From Emiliania huxleyi CCMP1516 (lineage: Eukaryota; Haptophyta; Isochrysidales; Noelaerhabdaceae): a stretch of DNA of 48,331 bases. Position numbers and translations under genes: made by a program. The DNA is taken from assembly GCF_000372725.1 (NCBI RefSeq), contig NW_005199836.1, forward strand, positions 73,021-121,351, read 5' to 3'. Below, piece by piece: positions 21,653 to 30,702 of this stretch. How positions within the stretch are numbered: the first letter of the stretch is position 1; every line of letters begins with the position of its first letter. The notes under the pieces are model-generated. The model searched no databases, was not told the origin of the DNA, and saw nothing but the letters and a program-made list of their open reading frames with translations.

Positions 21653-21732
21653 TGCACTCTTAGTTACTTACTTACTTAGGGAAAAAAACTGACTTACCAA
21701 ACTAAAACTCGAGCATTGGACAAACTTGCGCC
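21653..21732. promoter_or_regulatory. Divergent promoter between RING and proline-rich genes
   Basis: An 80-base A/T-rich spacer with TTAGTTACTTACTTACTTA and a run of seven A. It must carry both start regions, a compact arrangement unlike that of the host genes in this window. Confidence 0.5.
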
Positions 21733-22545
21733 ATGCCTGTCCGCGGCACCGGCGGCGAGGACCCCGCCTCGGCGGAGGCGGAGCACGGAGAGTACGACTA
21801 CCCGCAGAAGGAGTTACACCGCGACTTCGTGCTCAATGTGTTCGCGGCCCACAAGAAAGGGAAGCTGCTCATCATCGACCACAACGACTGCGCTTTCCTC
21901 CAACACGCCCTCCGCCGAGGCTTCTCTCTGCGCAACATCATCGCAGTCTGCTCCTCACCTCCGTCTCCCAATATCTGGCGGCCGTTGCTCGCGCAAAATG
22001 CTCAGTGTGTAGGAGTTAGTTACGACGTTCAGAATTACGCAATACGCACGGGCGGAGTGGTGCAGTGCTACGTGACAAACGAAAACGTTTGCTCATCGAG
22101 TGGTCAGACAGTGCATTTCTGTCCAAGCTACATCGACGTTGCTCCACCTCCCCCCCCAATGATTCCGCCGGACGCACCTAATTACCCGCCGCCTCTTGTT
22201 GCGCCCCGCCCCCTTTCTCCTCCTCCACCGCCGCCAGGGGCGCCACCATCGTCGCCAAACCCACCCTCCCCTCCTCTTCTACCGTTGCCTCCCCCTACTC
22301 CCCGCTACCCGCCCCTGGAGCCCCCTTACATCTATGACAATGACCAGCAATCGCCGCCACCCTCGCCACCCTTGCCGCCACCGCCAGGGGCGCCACTGTC
22401 GTTGCCAAACCCTCCCTTCCCTCCTTCTCCCCCCACGCCCCCCTCTTCGTCCAGCAACGTTGGAGTCATCGTGGGCGCTGCTGTAGGAGGAACTGTCGCA
22501 GCACTTGCTGCTGTATCCCTTTTAGCCTTCCTTCTAATTATGTGA
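21733..22545 (+). CDS. Proline-rich single-pass membrane protein
   Basis: 270 residues. The N-terminal 75 residues (YDYPQKELHRDFVLNVFAA, GKLLIIDHNDCAFLQHALR, GFSLRNIIAV) look like the start of a Rossmann-type domain that ends abruptly. A Cys-containing segment follows. Residues about 135-240 are a proline-rich stalk with two copies of PPPPGAP and SLPNPP/SPNPP, as in algal hydroxyproline-rich cell-wall proteins. The C-terminus is a strong transmembrane helix (VGVIVGAAVGGTVAALAAVSLLAFLLIM) ending at the stop. The first 250 bases are host-like in GC, the rest less so, suggesting a chimera. The stop codon falls inside the inverted repeat at 22540. There is no obvious signal peptide, so a tail-anchored topology is possible. 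Confidence 0.65.
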   Translation: MPVRGTGGEDPASAEAEHGEYDYPQKELHRDFVLNVFAAHKKGKLLIIDHNDCAFLQHALRRGFSLRNIIAVCSSPPSPNIWRPLLAQNAQCVGVSYDVQNYAIRTGGVVQCYVTNENVCSSSGQTVHFCPSYIDVAPPPPPMIPPDAPNYPPPLVAPRPLSPPPPPPGAPPSSPNPPSPPLLPLPPPTPRYPPLEPPYIYDNDQQSPPPSPPLPPPPGAPLSLPNPPFPPSPPTPPSSSSNVGVIVGAAVGGTVAALAAVSLLAFLLIM

Positions 22546-22751
22546 GAAAAAAATCCAAGAGAGAAATCCTTACTGGCCCCTGCGCATTCTTTCGCTCTCC
22601 TTCCCCTCGCTCGCGTCCATCCGGGAGAGCAGGAGGCGCGGGCGCCTCGGGAAGGTCTTCATCCACGTGGAGAAGGCGTCCAGGAAGCGGAAGCGTTGAG
22701 TGTTGAGTGTTAAGTGTCTAAGGATTTCTCTCTTGGATTTTTTTCTCACAT
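22540..22751. repeat. 33-bp perfect inverted repeat around a GC-rich fragment
   Basis: The left arm 22540-22572 (ATGTGAGAAAAAAATCC...) is the exact reverse complement of 22719-22751 (...GGATTTTTTTCTCACAT). The 146-bp spacer is GC-rich and on the minus strand encodes a host-like peptide, RFRFLDAFSTWMKTFPRRPR and onwards, to a stop. Confidence 0.9.
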
Positions 22752-22762
22752 TATACCATATC

Positions 22763-23335
22763 ATGCGTTTGGAGCTGCTGAGGAAAGACGAGCTAAAAGC
22801 AAAATGCGCTGCTAGAGACCTCCCCGTAAGTGGCACAAAGGCTCAGCTCGCGAATCGACTGCGGCGGAAGTCGCGAGGTATGTACGGCGGTTTACTAGGT
22901 GCAATCGGCACAGGTCTCGCGGCCGGCGCCACAGCTGGAGCAGTAGCAGCAACCGGCATGTACGCTTACGACCGTCGAAAAGGAAAATTACCCCTAAACG
23001 GCCTGGTAATTAAGTCCTTGCTTGCCGCATTACGCGATGTGCTTACCTTGCAGAACAGACATATTTTGAATTTCTTTCAAGCAGGTGGGAACAATGAGGG
23101 CAGGAGTATGAGTGAGGAGACGTTCAGAAGAATTATATCGGTGGAACCTGTAAGTGTACTGCTTAATATACATGAGCAATTCCCGGGCACCGGACTCGTA
23201 ATGGAAAAAGAAATAGAAAATAGCATCCTGAGGTATAATTTTCTAGACCCGCATGGAAACCAACCGTGTGGGGAAGCGGGTGGTCCGATGCAGTCGACAA
23301 TCTCCCCTGGACTTTATCCATCGATCGTTGGTTGA
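22763..23335 (+). CDS. SAP-domain protein with glycine-zipper membrane segment
   Basis: Start chosen at ATG 22763 because it places a SAP DNA-binding motif at residues about 2-35 (LELLRKDELKAKCAARDLPV, SGTKAQLANRLRR). It is followed by a glycine/alanine-rich hydrophobic segment (LLGAIGTGLAAGATAGAVAA) that could span a membrane, then about 110 residues with island codon use. The frame ends at 23335, but the protein-like character shifts to another frame near 23236-23266, so the natural product may continue into the next entry. A SAP motif next to a membrane segment would fit a protein that binds DNA at a membrane or inside a virion; this is inference. Confidence 0.65.
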   Translation: MRLELLRKDELKAKCAARDLPVSGTKAQLANRLRRKSRGMYGGLLGAIGTGLAAGATAGAVAATGMYAYDRRKGKLPLNGLVIKSLLAALRDVLTLQNRHILNFFQAGGNNEGRSMSEETFRRIISVEPVSVLLNIHEQFPGTGLVMEKEIENSILRYNFLDPHGNQPCGEAGGPMQSTISPGLYPSIVG

Positions 23336-23928
23336 GGATTTGTAATCCAGAGTATACGCTCGCGCAGCTGGGCTTTTTTGTCAGCAGAAAGATCGAGAAG
23401 CTGACCTTCGACGACGGAGAACGTGTCGAAATCATGCGCGTGGGAGACTTGGAATTCGGTGTAGCGTGGTTCTATCTCGTCAAGGGCTCGGGAGTTTTCA
23501 TAACCTTGCCGAATCCGCTTCGATATGCTGTGAAGGACAAGAAGCTTCTCGCCGGCGATGCTCCATTCGGTGTGGACCTTTCCGACATGGGCGTGGCCCA
23601 AGAGCTGAGGAAATCCTCGTTGAACGCCCTAATTTTTAAGGTGAAAAACAGGCTGGAATTGGTGCTAAATTGTCCGTGGCAATTCGGATTCTGTGGAGCT
23701 TGTGTCAAAGGAATGGAGTACTCGACTGGACGAACCGCTCCAATCCCAATCGAGTGTCGGGATGACAACGTGCTGTACTGGATTTCATTCATTTTATTGT
23801 GTGCGCTCATCCTTCTTTCTAGAGGCCGAGACAAGGCGGGCTTGGCTCTCTCGACCCTACTTATTCTCTCGATGGCACCCTTTGCCGTGAAATATCGACC
23901 AACTCGCTTTGAGATGCTGAAACGGTAA
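23239..23928 (+). CDS. Membrane-associated protein, likely frameshifted continuation
   Basis: Open from just after a TAA at 23236; the first start-like codon is GTG at 23266, with no ATG until residues EIMRVGDLEF. It overlaps the preceding frame by about 100 bases. Protein-like segments include GSGWSDAVDNLPWTLSIDRW, FGVAWFYLVKGSGVFITLPN and a Cys-rich patch. Two hydrophobic segments (VLYWISFILLCALILLSR and ALSTLLILSMAPFAV) lie near the C-terminus. The lack of a good start and the overlap suggest a single-base indel in an originally longer SAP-membrane protein, or programmed frameshifting. No family recognised with confidence. Confidence 0.55.
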   Translation, partial: FSRPAWKPTVWGSGWSDAVDNLPWTLSIDRWLRICNPEYTLAQLGFFVSRKIEKLTFDDGERVEIMRVGDLEFGVAWFYLVKGSGVFITLPNPLRYAVKDKKLLAGDAPFGVDLSDMGVAQELRKSSLNALIFKVKNRLELVLNCPWQFGFCGACVKGMEYSTGRTAPIPIECRDDNVLYWISFILLCALILLSRGRDKAGLALSTLLILSMAPFAVKYRPTRFEMLKR

Positions 23929-24000
23929 GCGCACGGGCGCCGAGCCCCCCTTTCCGCGTGCTTCAAGGCGGCGCCGGGGTCTGCTATTGTCGTGGAATGC

Positions 24001-24141
24001 ATGAGCGAGCTCGCCGAGATTGCGCCAGCAGCGGCAGCAGCGCAGCGAGACGGCGGCCGCCGCCGGGGGAAGGCGGCGTCGAAGAAGCGGTCGCGCGACG
24101 AGTCGCTGGCGCGCAACTTGCTCGAGGGGGAGTGGGAATAG
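24001..24141 (+). CDS. Small basic ORF within a GC-rich repeat block
   Basis: 46 residues from ATG 24001 to TAG 24139-24141: an alanine-rich stretch, then RDGGRRRGKAASKKRSRDES and an acidic end LLEGEWE. It resembles a nuclear-targeting tail. The DNA overlaps the repeat also found at 25590-25690, so it may be a repeat fragment and not a gene. Confidence 0.3.
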   Translation: MSELAEIAPAAAAAQRDGGRRRGKAASKKRSRDESLARNLLEGEWE

Positions 24142-24252
24142 GATGCCTCCACGCCTCTATGCCCTGATCAAGCACGTACCCCACCCATCACGGGGTTATC
24201 ACAGTTGCAGTAGTCGTCAGTCGTCTGAGCAATATTTTCTTCTCCACACTAA

Positions 24253-25557
24253 ATGCGGCCTCTTGAGTTAGGTAATCTCCCACAAGAATTACGGGATCAT
24301 ATATCTGCAACATTTGAATCAGCGAGGGATCTTATCAGTTGGTTAAAAGTGAATAGCACTTTTCTAAGCAGACAAAAACGGGAAGAAATCGAGAGCGTGC
24401 TTCGGCAGTACAGGGGTGAGGTTGAATTGTGGAGCGGAGTCGCACATAAGTTTTACGAAGTCAGGAATAAAGTAGCCGAAGGGTGGAATAACATTCCAGC
24501 GGTTCGAATGTCAAACGGAGTAACGGCATTCCCTGCGGATGATCTCTACATTCAAATGCTCCAGGAGATAATTATGAGGATACAAGCATTTTTGACAGAC
24601 GTACCTTTAAGAATTTCTTTAAACTTGGATGTCTACGTAACTGACCGCCCTCCCGGTCAATGGACGACATCCTTACGACCCGGTGCGGGTTTCCTTTTCG
24701 AATTGTCATTAGGTAAAACCCTAGGAAGCGGCGATGGACGATACTATCGTTTCAATTGGATTGAAACGATCCTAGATGCTGTACGCGTCTCAAAGTTTCT
24801 CAAAGACCTGACGACGCGCATTAGCCCCGACGCCCTGGTAGTCGAAAAGGATCGTTTCATAAGCGCTATACGTGACACTGGACTCGAAAATCTTGACCTG
24901 TCCGGTTCATGGCTGACCAGAGGAGATTTAGGCACAATAATAGAGGCTCTAAGAGAGAACGCAACAAACTTTCAGGACCAAAGACGGCGGGGTCAACTTC
25001 GAGTTGTAAACCTGAACAACATCAGCTTGGTGGGGCCACTCGTGGGACAGGGTCCTTACTCCCCGGGGACTCAAAAAGAATGGGAGGACTTTGCTCAGAT
25101 ACTTCCTGGAAATATGGTCTTGGAAAAGCTATCTTTGGGCGGTATCGATAATGAAGAGGCCTTCTATCGTGCATGCACAGCCTTTAAAACAGTACTTCAA
25201 GGGCCGGGACAAATGGCGCTCAACGAGTTGCATATCTCATATAAATATGAACGTGCCTCTTCCGCCGCATATGAACGTGTGAGGGTGCAGCGTGAAGAAC
25301 TCAAAAATCTGCTCAGAGAGAGGAGACAGAGATACGCCGGCGAGGGGGTAGGATCAAGCTATGGCGGAGGTCGGGGAGCTCGGGCAAGGAAGCGGCGGGG
25401 CGGGGGCGGCAGCGCAGCGGCCGCCCGACGCAGTGGAGCGTCCGCCCGGCTGGATGAGCTGCTGAAGCCGCGCCTGGTCGAGATGGCGCGGCGGAGGGGC
25501 GTGCGGGGCTCCTCAAGCATGCGCAAGGCCGAGCTCGTGCGCGCCCTCGCCCGGTAG
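24253..25557 (+). CDS. F-box-like / leucine-rich protein with C-terminal SAP domain
   Basis: Intronless frame of 434 residues. The N-terminus (LGNLPQELRDHISATFESAR, DLISWLKVNSTF) has the spacing of an F-box. The middle contains two leucine-rich segments, LENLDLSGSWLTRGDLGTII and LRVVNLNNISLVGPL, like degenerate ribonuclease-inhibitor-type repeats. After a coiled, basic linker and a Gly/Arg/Ala-rich stretch, the last 37 residues form a SAP-like motif (LKPRLVEMARRRGVRG, MRKAELVRALAR). The first 365 codons are A/T-rich, whereas the last 70 codons are strongly GC-rich, as in the host, so the SAP tail looks added by fusion at the island border. An SCF adaptor role is possible but unproven. Confidence 0.7.
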   Translation: MRPLELGNLPQELRDHISATFESARDLISWLKVNSTFLSRQKREEIESVLRQYRGEVELWSGVAHKFYEVRNKVAEGWNNIPAVRMSNGVTAFPADDLYIQMLQEIIMRIQAFLTDVPLRISLNLDVYVTDRPPGQWTTSLRPGAGFLFELSLGKTLGSGDGRYYRFNWIETILDAVRVSKFLKDLTTRISPDALVVEKDRFISAIRDTGLENLDLSGSWLTRGDLGTIIEALRENATNFQDQRRRGQLRVVNLNNISLVGPLVGQGPYSPGTQKEWEDFAQILPGNMVLEKLSLGGIDNEEAFYRACTAFKTVLQGPGQMALNELHISYKYERASSAAYERVRVQREELKNLLRERRQRYAGEGVGSSYGGGRGARARKRRGGGGSAAAARRSGASARLDELLKPRLVEMARRRGVRGSSSMRKAELVRALAR

Positions 25558-28500
25558 GCCCTCGTCCTGTTGTGGCGAGGCGTGGGGCGCGCCAGCAGCG
25601 GCAGCAGCGCAGCGAGACGGCGGCCGCCGCCGGGAGAAGGCGGCGTCCGAGCGCAAATCCGCCGGCCCGCCGGCCCGCCGGCCCACCGCCGACCTTCCCG
25701 AACCGGCTCGGGCCCGCATCCACCCGGTGGGGCCGGTCATCGCGGGCGGCGCGGGCGGCGGGCGGCGAGCGGCGGGCGGCGGCGGCCGCCGCGGGCCGCG
25801 GGCGGAGCGGAGGGGCCGTCCCGGCCGTCGGGGGGGTGCCCCCGGCCTCCCCCCGGCCCCGCGCCCCCACGCGGGCCGCTCGGGGCGCCGCGGGGGGCGC
25901 CGGGGGGGCCCGGGAGGGGCGCGGGGCCGATTTTCGTTGGACTTTCGTTGCCGGCGCACACAGCGCCGCGCGAACAACAAGGGCTGGATTCGGGACACGG
26001 ACGTGTGCGGGCGAGCATCCAAAACACTGACGCAGTCTCGTAGCTTTGCGTTTGGCCCCGTTTGTGCCGCGTCTTGTGCCCCCGACGAATGTCTCTTATA
26101 AAATGAACTCGGGGCATCGCGCCAGCACGCCTCTCGGTGTGAGTGAGTGAGTGAGTATTCTTGATACGAAACCACGACGACACACACCAGTCGACTCGCA
26201 TCGGTTGCCTCCATGTACGGCGGGGCTATTCTCGCGCCCACACCACCTGGCTCCAACGTGGACACGCCCATAGCTGGGGACACTACTAGGTTCACGCATG
26301 GCATCAGAAGTTTTATCTCTGGGCCCCGAAAGGCATCTCTAGCAGCGTCGTTACGCATGCGCCCTCCCCTCCTGGGCGCATGCGCCTCACATCTCGCCAG
26401 AGCATAAGCTCTTGGTGTGCGGCGAGACGAGTTTTTCGCCATCGCAGCGAGCAGCAAGCCACTCGCCGCAGCAGCCGGAGGCATCGCCGCAGCGCTGTCT
26501 GCGCCGCGGTCCCGCACCCGTCGACGAAGCTCCCCCCGCGGAAGTCCGCGCGTAGCCACGCCTTGACGATCGAGATGAGCGCGCTCGAAGCTCGCCCACC
26601 TACTGCCCCTGAGAGTTGGTTACGAGTGGGATCGGCTCCCCCCCTTGGGATGCATCAAAGCTTCCACGACCTCGCACCCAACATCACAGGCGGGATCAGA
26701 GAGAGACTCCACACCGGACACCGCCCAGGCACAGACTCCCTACCCGTCCATCGCACAGGGCCCCCTCGGAGCAGCCCACACACAATCACGCATCGGCAGA
26801 TTGAGTGCCTGAGTCAGGCAGACAGCACAGACAAGGAGAGGAGAGAGAGAGGAGAGAGAGAGAGAGAGGAGAGAGGAGAGGGTGAGGGAGTGTGCACACG
26901 TGAGGAGTGGGAGGGTGTCTGTGGTGGGCTGTAGTCCTACTACGTGGTTACAACCACGCGCCCCTCAGGAGCTTAAGGTTGCTCCCGGCCCAGTGGGGAT
27001 TTTGGCCTACTCAGTGACCGTCTGTGACAGCCTTTTCTTTTTGAAAAGGTTCACCTCCGCATGGAGGACCGCCCTTCGGGCACCATCACGCCCTCCGGGC
27101 ATACTCCGAACTCCCACACGCCAATACACGCGCGGCCGGCGCCTCTCATGCCCTTCTCCAGGCACACCGCGTGAAAACTGCGCGTACGTCCCCGCGCGCA
27201 CGCAAACACGCGCAGCGCCATTTCAGAGCTGTGCCCATGTGCGTCTGCCCTGTGCTGGCGCCCCATGGCCGTCCCGCGCCGCCCGCACCAGCTGCGCGCC
27301 CCTCGCACTACCAGAGCAAGCCGCATATCCACTCACGCCGCGACGCGCGCGCCGCAGCACACCTCACCAGCACACCTGCGCCTTTTTGCGCCCTGTGCAG
27401 GCTCTGCAGACTGCTTCTGGCATCTCATAAGCGGCTGTACCAGGACGCGCCGCGAGTGAGACGCAGATCCGGCACCGCGCAGGCGCGCACGCACGCCCGC
27501 ACGCGCGCGCGCGCGCGCGCGCGCGCTTCCGCTCTCTGCTGCACAGACTGCCAGCCTGCACACACAGCATACAGCACCATGTGCACGCATACGCCTGACG
27601 ATGCAGCCCGCACTCCACAACAATAGCCTGCCTCACGCCTCACCACGCCACCCCGCGCTCACACCGCCAGCAGCCCGATCAGAGAAACTGCAGCGCGCGC
27701 CTCTGCACGCCTGCAGTCTCTCTGCACTCTGAGCCTTCTCAATCCACCCCGCCGCCGCGCCTCCCCAGGCACACCGCAGCGAAGATGTGAGTCGAAGTAT
27801 TGGATATCGGCCGAGCCTGCGCCTGCCGCACACAGTTCTTTTTACTGCCAAAGCATAAAAAGAAAAACACGAGGGCGACTTGCACTTTGGTCTTTGGACT
27901 TTGCACTTTGCACTTTGCACTAAGCGCAAATTTTACGTATGTGCATAGTGCAAAGAAAAAACACCGGAACCCACTTCCCCCCTCCCCCCCGAGAGCGACG
28001 ACCAGCAGCAACGACCTAGAGCAGCGTCCTGCCGAGTGTGTGTAGCACCGACGCAGACGCACCCCAGGCACTACACTACGACGGCTAGGCAGACCTCACC
28101 AGTCCGATAAGGATCAACTGGAAGGTTGAACCTCGAGCTTAGACAGAACGGGCGCGACAGACTCCAGGGGAGATCACGCTCTACTCGGGGCACCAAGGAG
28201 GAAAACCGAAACCGTTTGGGTGCCCAACAAAAACCCAAACGCCACAGCCTAAAAGTCACACCTCCCCCCCACGTCCCCCCCCCCTTGGGGACGTAGCGCA
28301 CGCCCTTACTCGGAGAGAGTGGGGGGGGAGGGGGGGTGGGGGAATAGGAGGAGCCAACGAGCGCGGAGTAAGGTCCACAGTAGAGAGGCCGGCATTTAAG
28401 GCGTAACTTCACCCTCGCTCACCTCGAGTATATCTAGGCGCCCTGGTGCAGTCGGTCTTCGGATCAGCGGCCAGCTTCCCATCTAGGGCAGGGAACCCCC

Positions 28501-28630
28501 AGCGACGCTAGTGTGGCCTACGGTAGCCATAGCTTGTACGCGATCCCGGGGCAGGGGGGTGTGGACTCTGGAGCTCCAAGAGAGGATAGAGAGAGGACCT
28601 GCAATTTTTTTTTTCGTATGAACTTCGCAG
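25558..28630. other. Long non-coding, repeat-rich stretch
   Basis: No supported gene. 25590-25700 is a third R4-type copy, followed by very GC-rich low-complexity DNA to about 25930. (GAGTGAGT)-type and (GA)n microsatellites lie at about 26140-26155 and 26835-26880, and (CG)n at about 27505-27525. A thrice-repeated CTTTGCACTTTG motif is at about 27887-27920. The segment 28060-28580 is unique-looking but has no coding signal. Frames on both strands are mutually overlapping and lack domains. Confidence 0.55.
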
Positions 28631-29330
28631 GCGGACGTGGGCGCCCGCACGACAGTGCAGCTCGTCAACAGCCACAACGGTCGTCAGCTGTCTGCCGGCG
28701 CCGACAGCGTGAATAACACCATCCGCGTGAATGCTACGCGGGCTGCACGTGCGCGTTTGCGGGCCTGTGCCGACAACGTCTCGCTCCTCTTCTATAGCGA
28801 CGAATGGGTCAAGGGCGGGCCCGTGCCGGACAACGACGCGCGGCTGGTCGCGCTGCTCAATCAGATGAACAATAGCAAATGCGTCGTGCCGCCGCCCTTT
28901 GGCAAACTAAAGGCGTTCAAGCTCTCGGAATCACTCGCCAAACGGCACCGCAGCGGTGCGATCGTCGACGTATTTCGGATCGCCATGGAGGACCACAGCG
29001 CCAGGGCGGTGACTACATCCAACGTACATCACACCGACTCGTTGGTCGATAAGCCGGCGCCAAAGGAAAGATCAAAGGCGTTCAAGTTGCCGTCGGCAGG
29101 CTTCTACGCTGTCCACGCGGCGCTTTTGCTCTGCAGCTCGGTGTCGCTCTTTGGCTTTCAGGACAGCCCCCAAAAGACCTTTCACTACTGGGGCAACCAA
29201 TCAGCACTCGACGCCTCCGGCAGCAGACGCTTCCACAACTTTGAAGCCGAGCACGAGTACTATCAGCGCAGGCTGAAGGACAGCGCGCGCGTGTGTGTCG
29301 CACAGGGTTCGTGTATCGTGATTTCACATG
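28631..29330 (+). pseudogene. 3' part of a GT29 sialyltransferase-like gene
   Basis: From an acceptor TTCGCAG at 28630 the frame reads ADVGARTTVQLVNSHNGRQL, a form seen after sialylmotif L. It then shows a sialylmotif S-like segment (KLPSAGFYAVHAALLLCSSV, SLFGFQ) and motif III/VS-like parts (HYWGNQ, FHNFEAEHEYYQRRLKD). GT29 enzymes transfer sialic acid, or related sugars in algae, in the Golgi. The upstream exon with motif L and the membrane anchor were not found in the preceding 3 kb, and the end after about 29330 is unclear. It is either a truncated copy or a gene whose 5' exons are very distant. The family call rests on pattern recognition only. Confidence 0.6.
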
Positions 29331-29566
29331 GAAACAGCGAATCGATTTCACTTTCACTTTCACTTCACATTTCATGTGAAACGAAATTTCACTTTTCCGC
29401 GAGCGAGTGTGAACGTGACGGATGCTCCCACCGAGTTCCGACACTCTGACACTCACTTCACACTGGCGTGCTGTGGGCGAATACGGTGCCGATGGTGGGA
29501 TGAACTCTCTCTCAGCAGGCGAGTATTGGGAGTATTTGCAGTCGAGAGTATCATTCTCGACGCATT

Positions 29567-30016
29567 GGGAGGGCGGCCGCGGCGGTGTAGGGGCGGCGGC
29601 GAGCTCCCGGTGGCAAATACTCGCCTCACAGTCCAAGATGGCGGCTCGCGCCCCCGGCCGTGCTCTGGCGTGCCTCTCTAGTCCCGCCTGCCACCCAGAT
29701 ACCGAGGGCGGGGCGCACTCTTCGACTTGGGCTATTATCTGGCCTCGGGAGGGCGGCCGCGGCGGTGTAGGGGCGGCGGCGAGCTCCCGGTGGCAAATAC
29801 TCGCCTCACAGTCCAAGATGGCGGCTCGCGCCCCCGGCCGTGCTCTGGCGTGCCTCTCTAGTCCCGCCTGCCACCCAGATACCGAGGGCGGGGCGCACTC
29901 TTCGACTTGGGCTATTATCTGGCCTCGGGAGGGCGGCGGCGGCGGTGTAGGGGCGGCGGCGAGCTCCCGGTGGCAAATACTCGCCTCACAGTCCAAGATG
30001 GCGGCTCGCGCCCCCG
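29567..30016. repeat. Perfect 180-bp tandem repeat, 2.5 copies
   Basis: Lines starting at 29581, 29761 and 29941 are identical apart from one base, giving an exact 180-bp period. The unit contains CAGTCCAAGATGGCGGCTCG. Since 180 is a multiple of three, frames on both strands stay open (60-residue repeats on the minus strand); neither is supported as a gene. Confidence 0.95.
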
Positions 30017-30408
30017 ATTTTTTTTTGCCCAAATCACCCCGTTTTTGCCCATTTTCGGTCACCCGTCAAAATATCTGAAGATCTGACCGGGGGATTCTCC
30101 CCAAACCTTGCTCAGCTGATCCAGCACGGGCCGTAGGCCAGCCCTGGGCAAAGAAACCAGTACCTCATCGGGCTTCCCTGAGCGTCACAGCTCGGTGATC
30201 GCGCCGGCCGGACACCACTGTAACGTCCGTTCCGGGCGTTTGAACGCGACCTTCGGGGGCAAAGACATGGGCTCTATGGCTCAGACTGGACTCCTCTTGG
30301 TCCCTTCTGATGCCCTAGGCCACACCTGGGCCTTACCTGGGGTCGTAGGGGCCGGGCAGGGTTTGCCCCCCCCCAACTGGCCCGAAGAACCTTAATGCCC
30401 GCAACCCT

Positions 30409-30520
30409 GGCGAGGTACTCCCACGCCTCTCGGGGTTTTTGTCTGGCCGAGTCAACCTGCTGGGGCGAGCCTCGGCGAGACTGCGTCAGCTGTTCCCACA
30501 GCAGGCTGGAAGTACCTCGC
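30409..30520. mobile_element. Second copy of the 7361 MITE-like element
   Basis: Begins GGCGAGGTACTCCCACGCC, ends GGCTGGAAGTACCTCGC, and is inverted relative to 7361-7500. It is slightly shorter, with a deletion around the central CTCGGGCTCGG. Confidence 0.7.
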
Positions 30521-30702
30521 GCGCCGCAACCCAACTGTCCAAACAACCGTCCCGCCCCCCACAGAAATCGCCGCGTCACCCGGAGGCGTCACAGACCGGG
30601 TAGGCCAGCCACGCCAACGCCAAACGCGCATATCCAGCAGTGCCCCCTAGTCCCAGTCCGATCCTTCTCGCTCTCTCCTCCCTGTCCGAAGCGAAGCACT
30701 AC

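Larger units (their letters stand above)
18940..25350. other. AT-richer mosaic island with virus-like genes
   Basis: Visibly lower GC than the flanking DNA, with mostly intronless, closely spaced genes and A/T-rich promoters, unlike the GC-rich intron-bearing host genes. Contents: a 109-residue minus-strand frame, a secreted SAM methyltransferase, a RING protein, a proline-rich membrane protein, a SAP-domain membrane protein with a frameshifted partner, and an F-box-like protein ending in a SAP domain. GC-rich blocks at about 19190-19427, 20456-20640, 22575-22710 and 23930-24140 interrupt it. No capsid protein, packaging ATPase, DNA polymerase or integrase was recognised, so viral origin is an inference. 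Confidence 0.6.

Noticed and set aside
23234..23248. Programmed -1 frameshift signal between the SAP frame and its continuation
   Set aside because: The local sequence TAATTTTC does not form a canonical X XXY YYZ heptamer and no clear downstream pseudoknot was seen, so an indel is simpler.
18940..25350. Complete polinton-like virus, virophage or giant-virus insertion
   Set aside because: No capsid protein, packaging ATPase, polymerase, integrase or terminal inverted repeats at the island ends were recognised; only a remnant or transferred segment is supportable.
26930..27130. Structured non-coding RNA such as SRP RNA or an snRNA
   Set aside because: The start slightly resembles an SRP Alu-domain stretch, but the conserved helix 8 tetraloops and the Sm or GNAR motifs were not found.
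29082..30062. 326-residue minus-strand frame with 60-residue repeats
   Set aside because: The repeats come from the 180-bp tandem array and the rest is antisense to the GT29-like exon; no independent evidence of coding.
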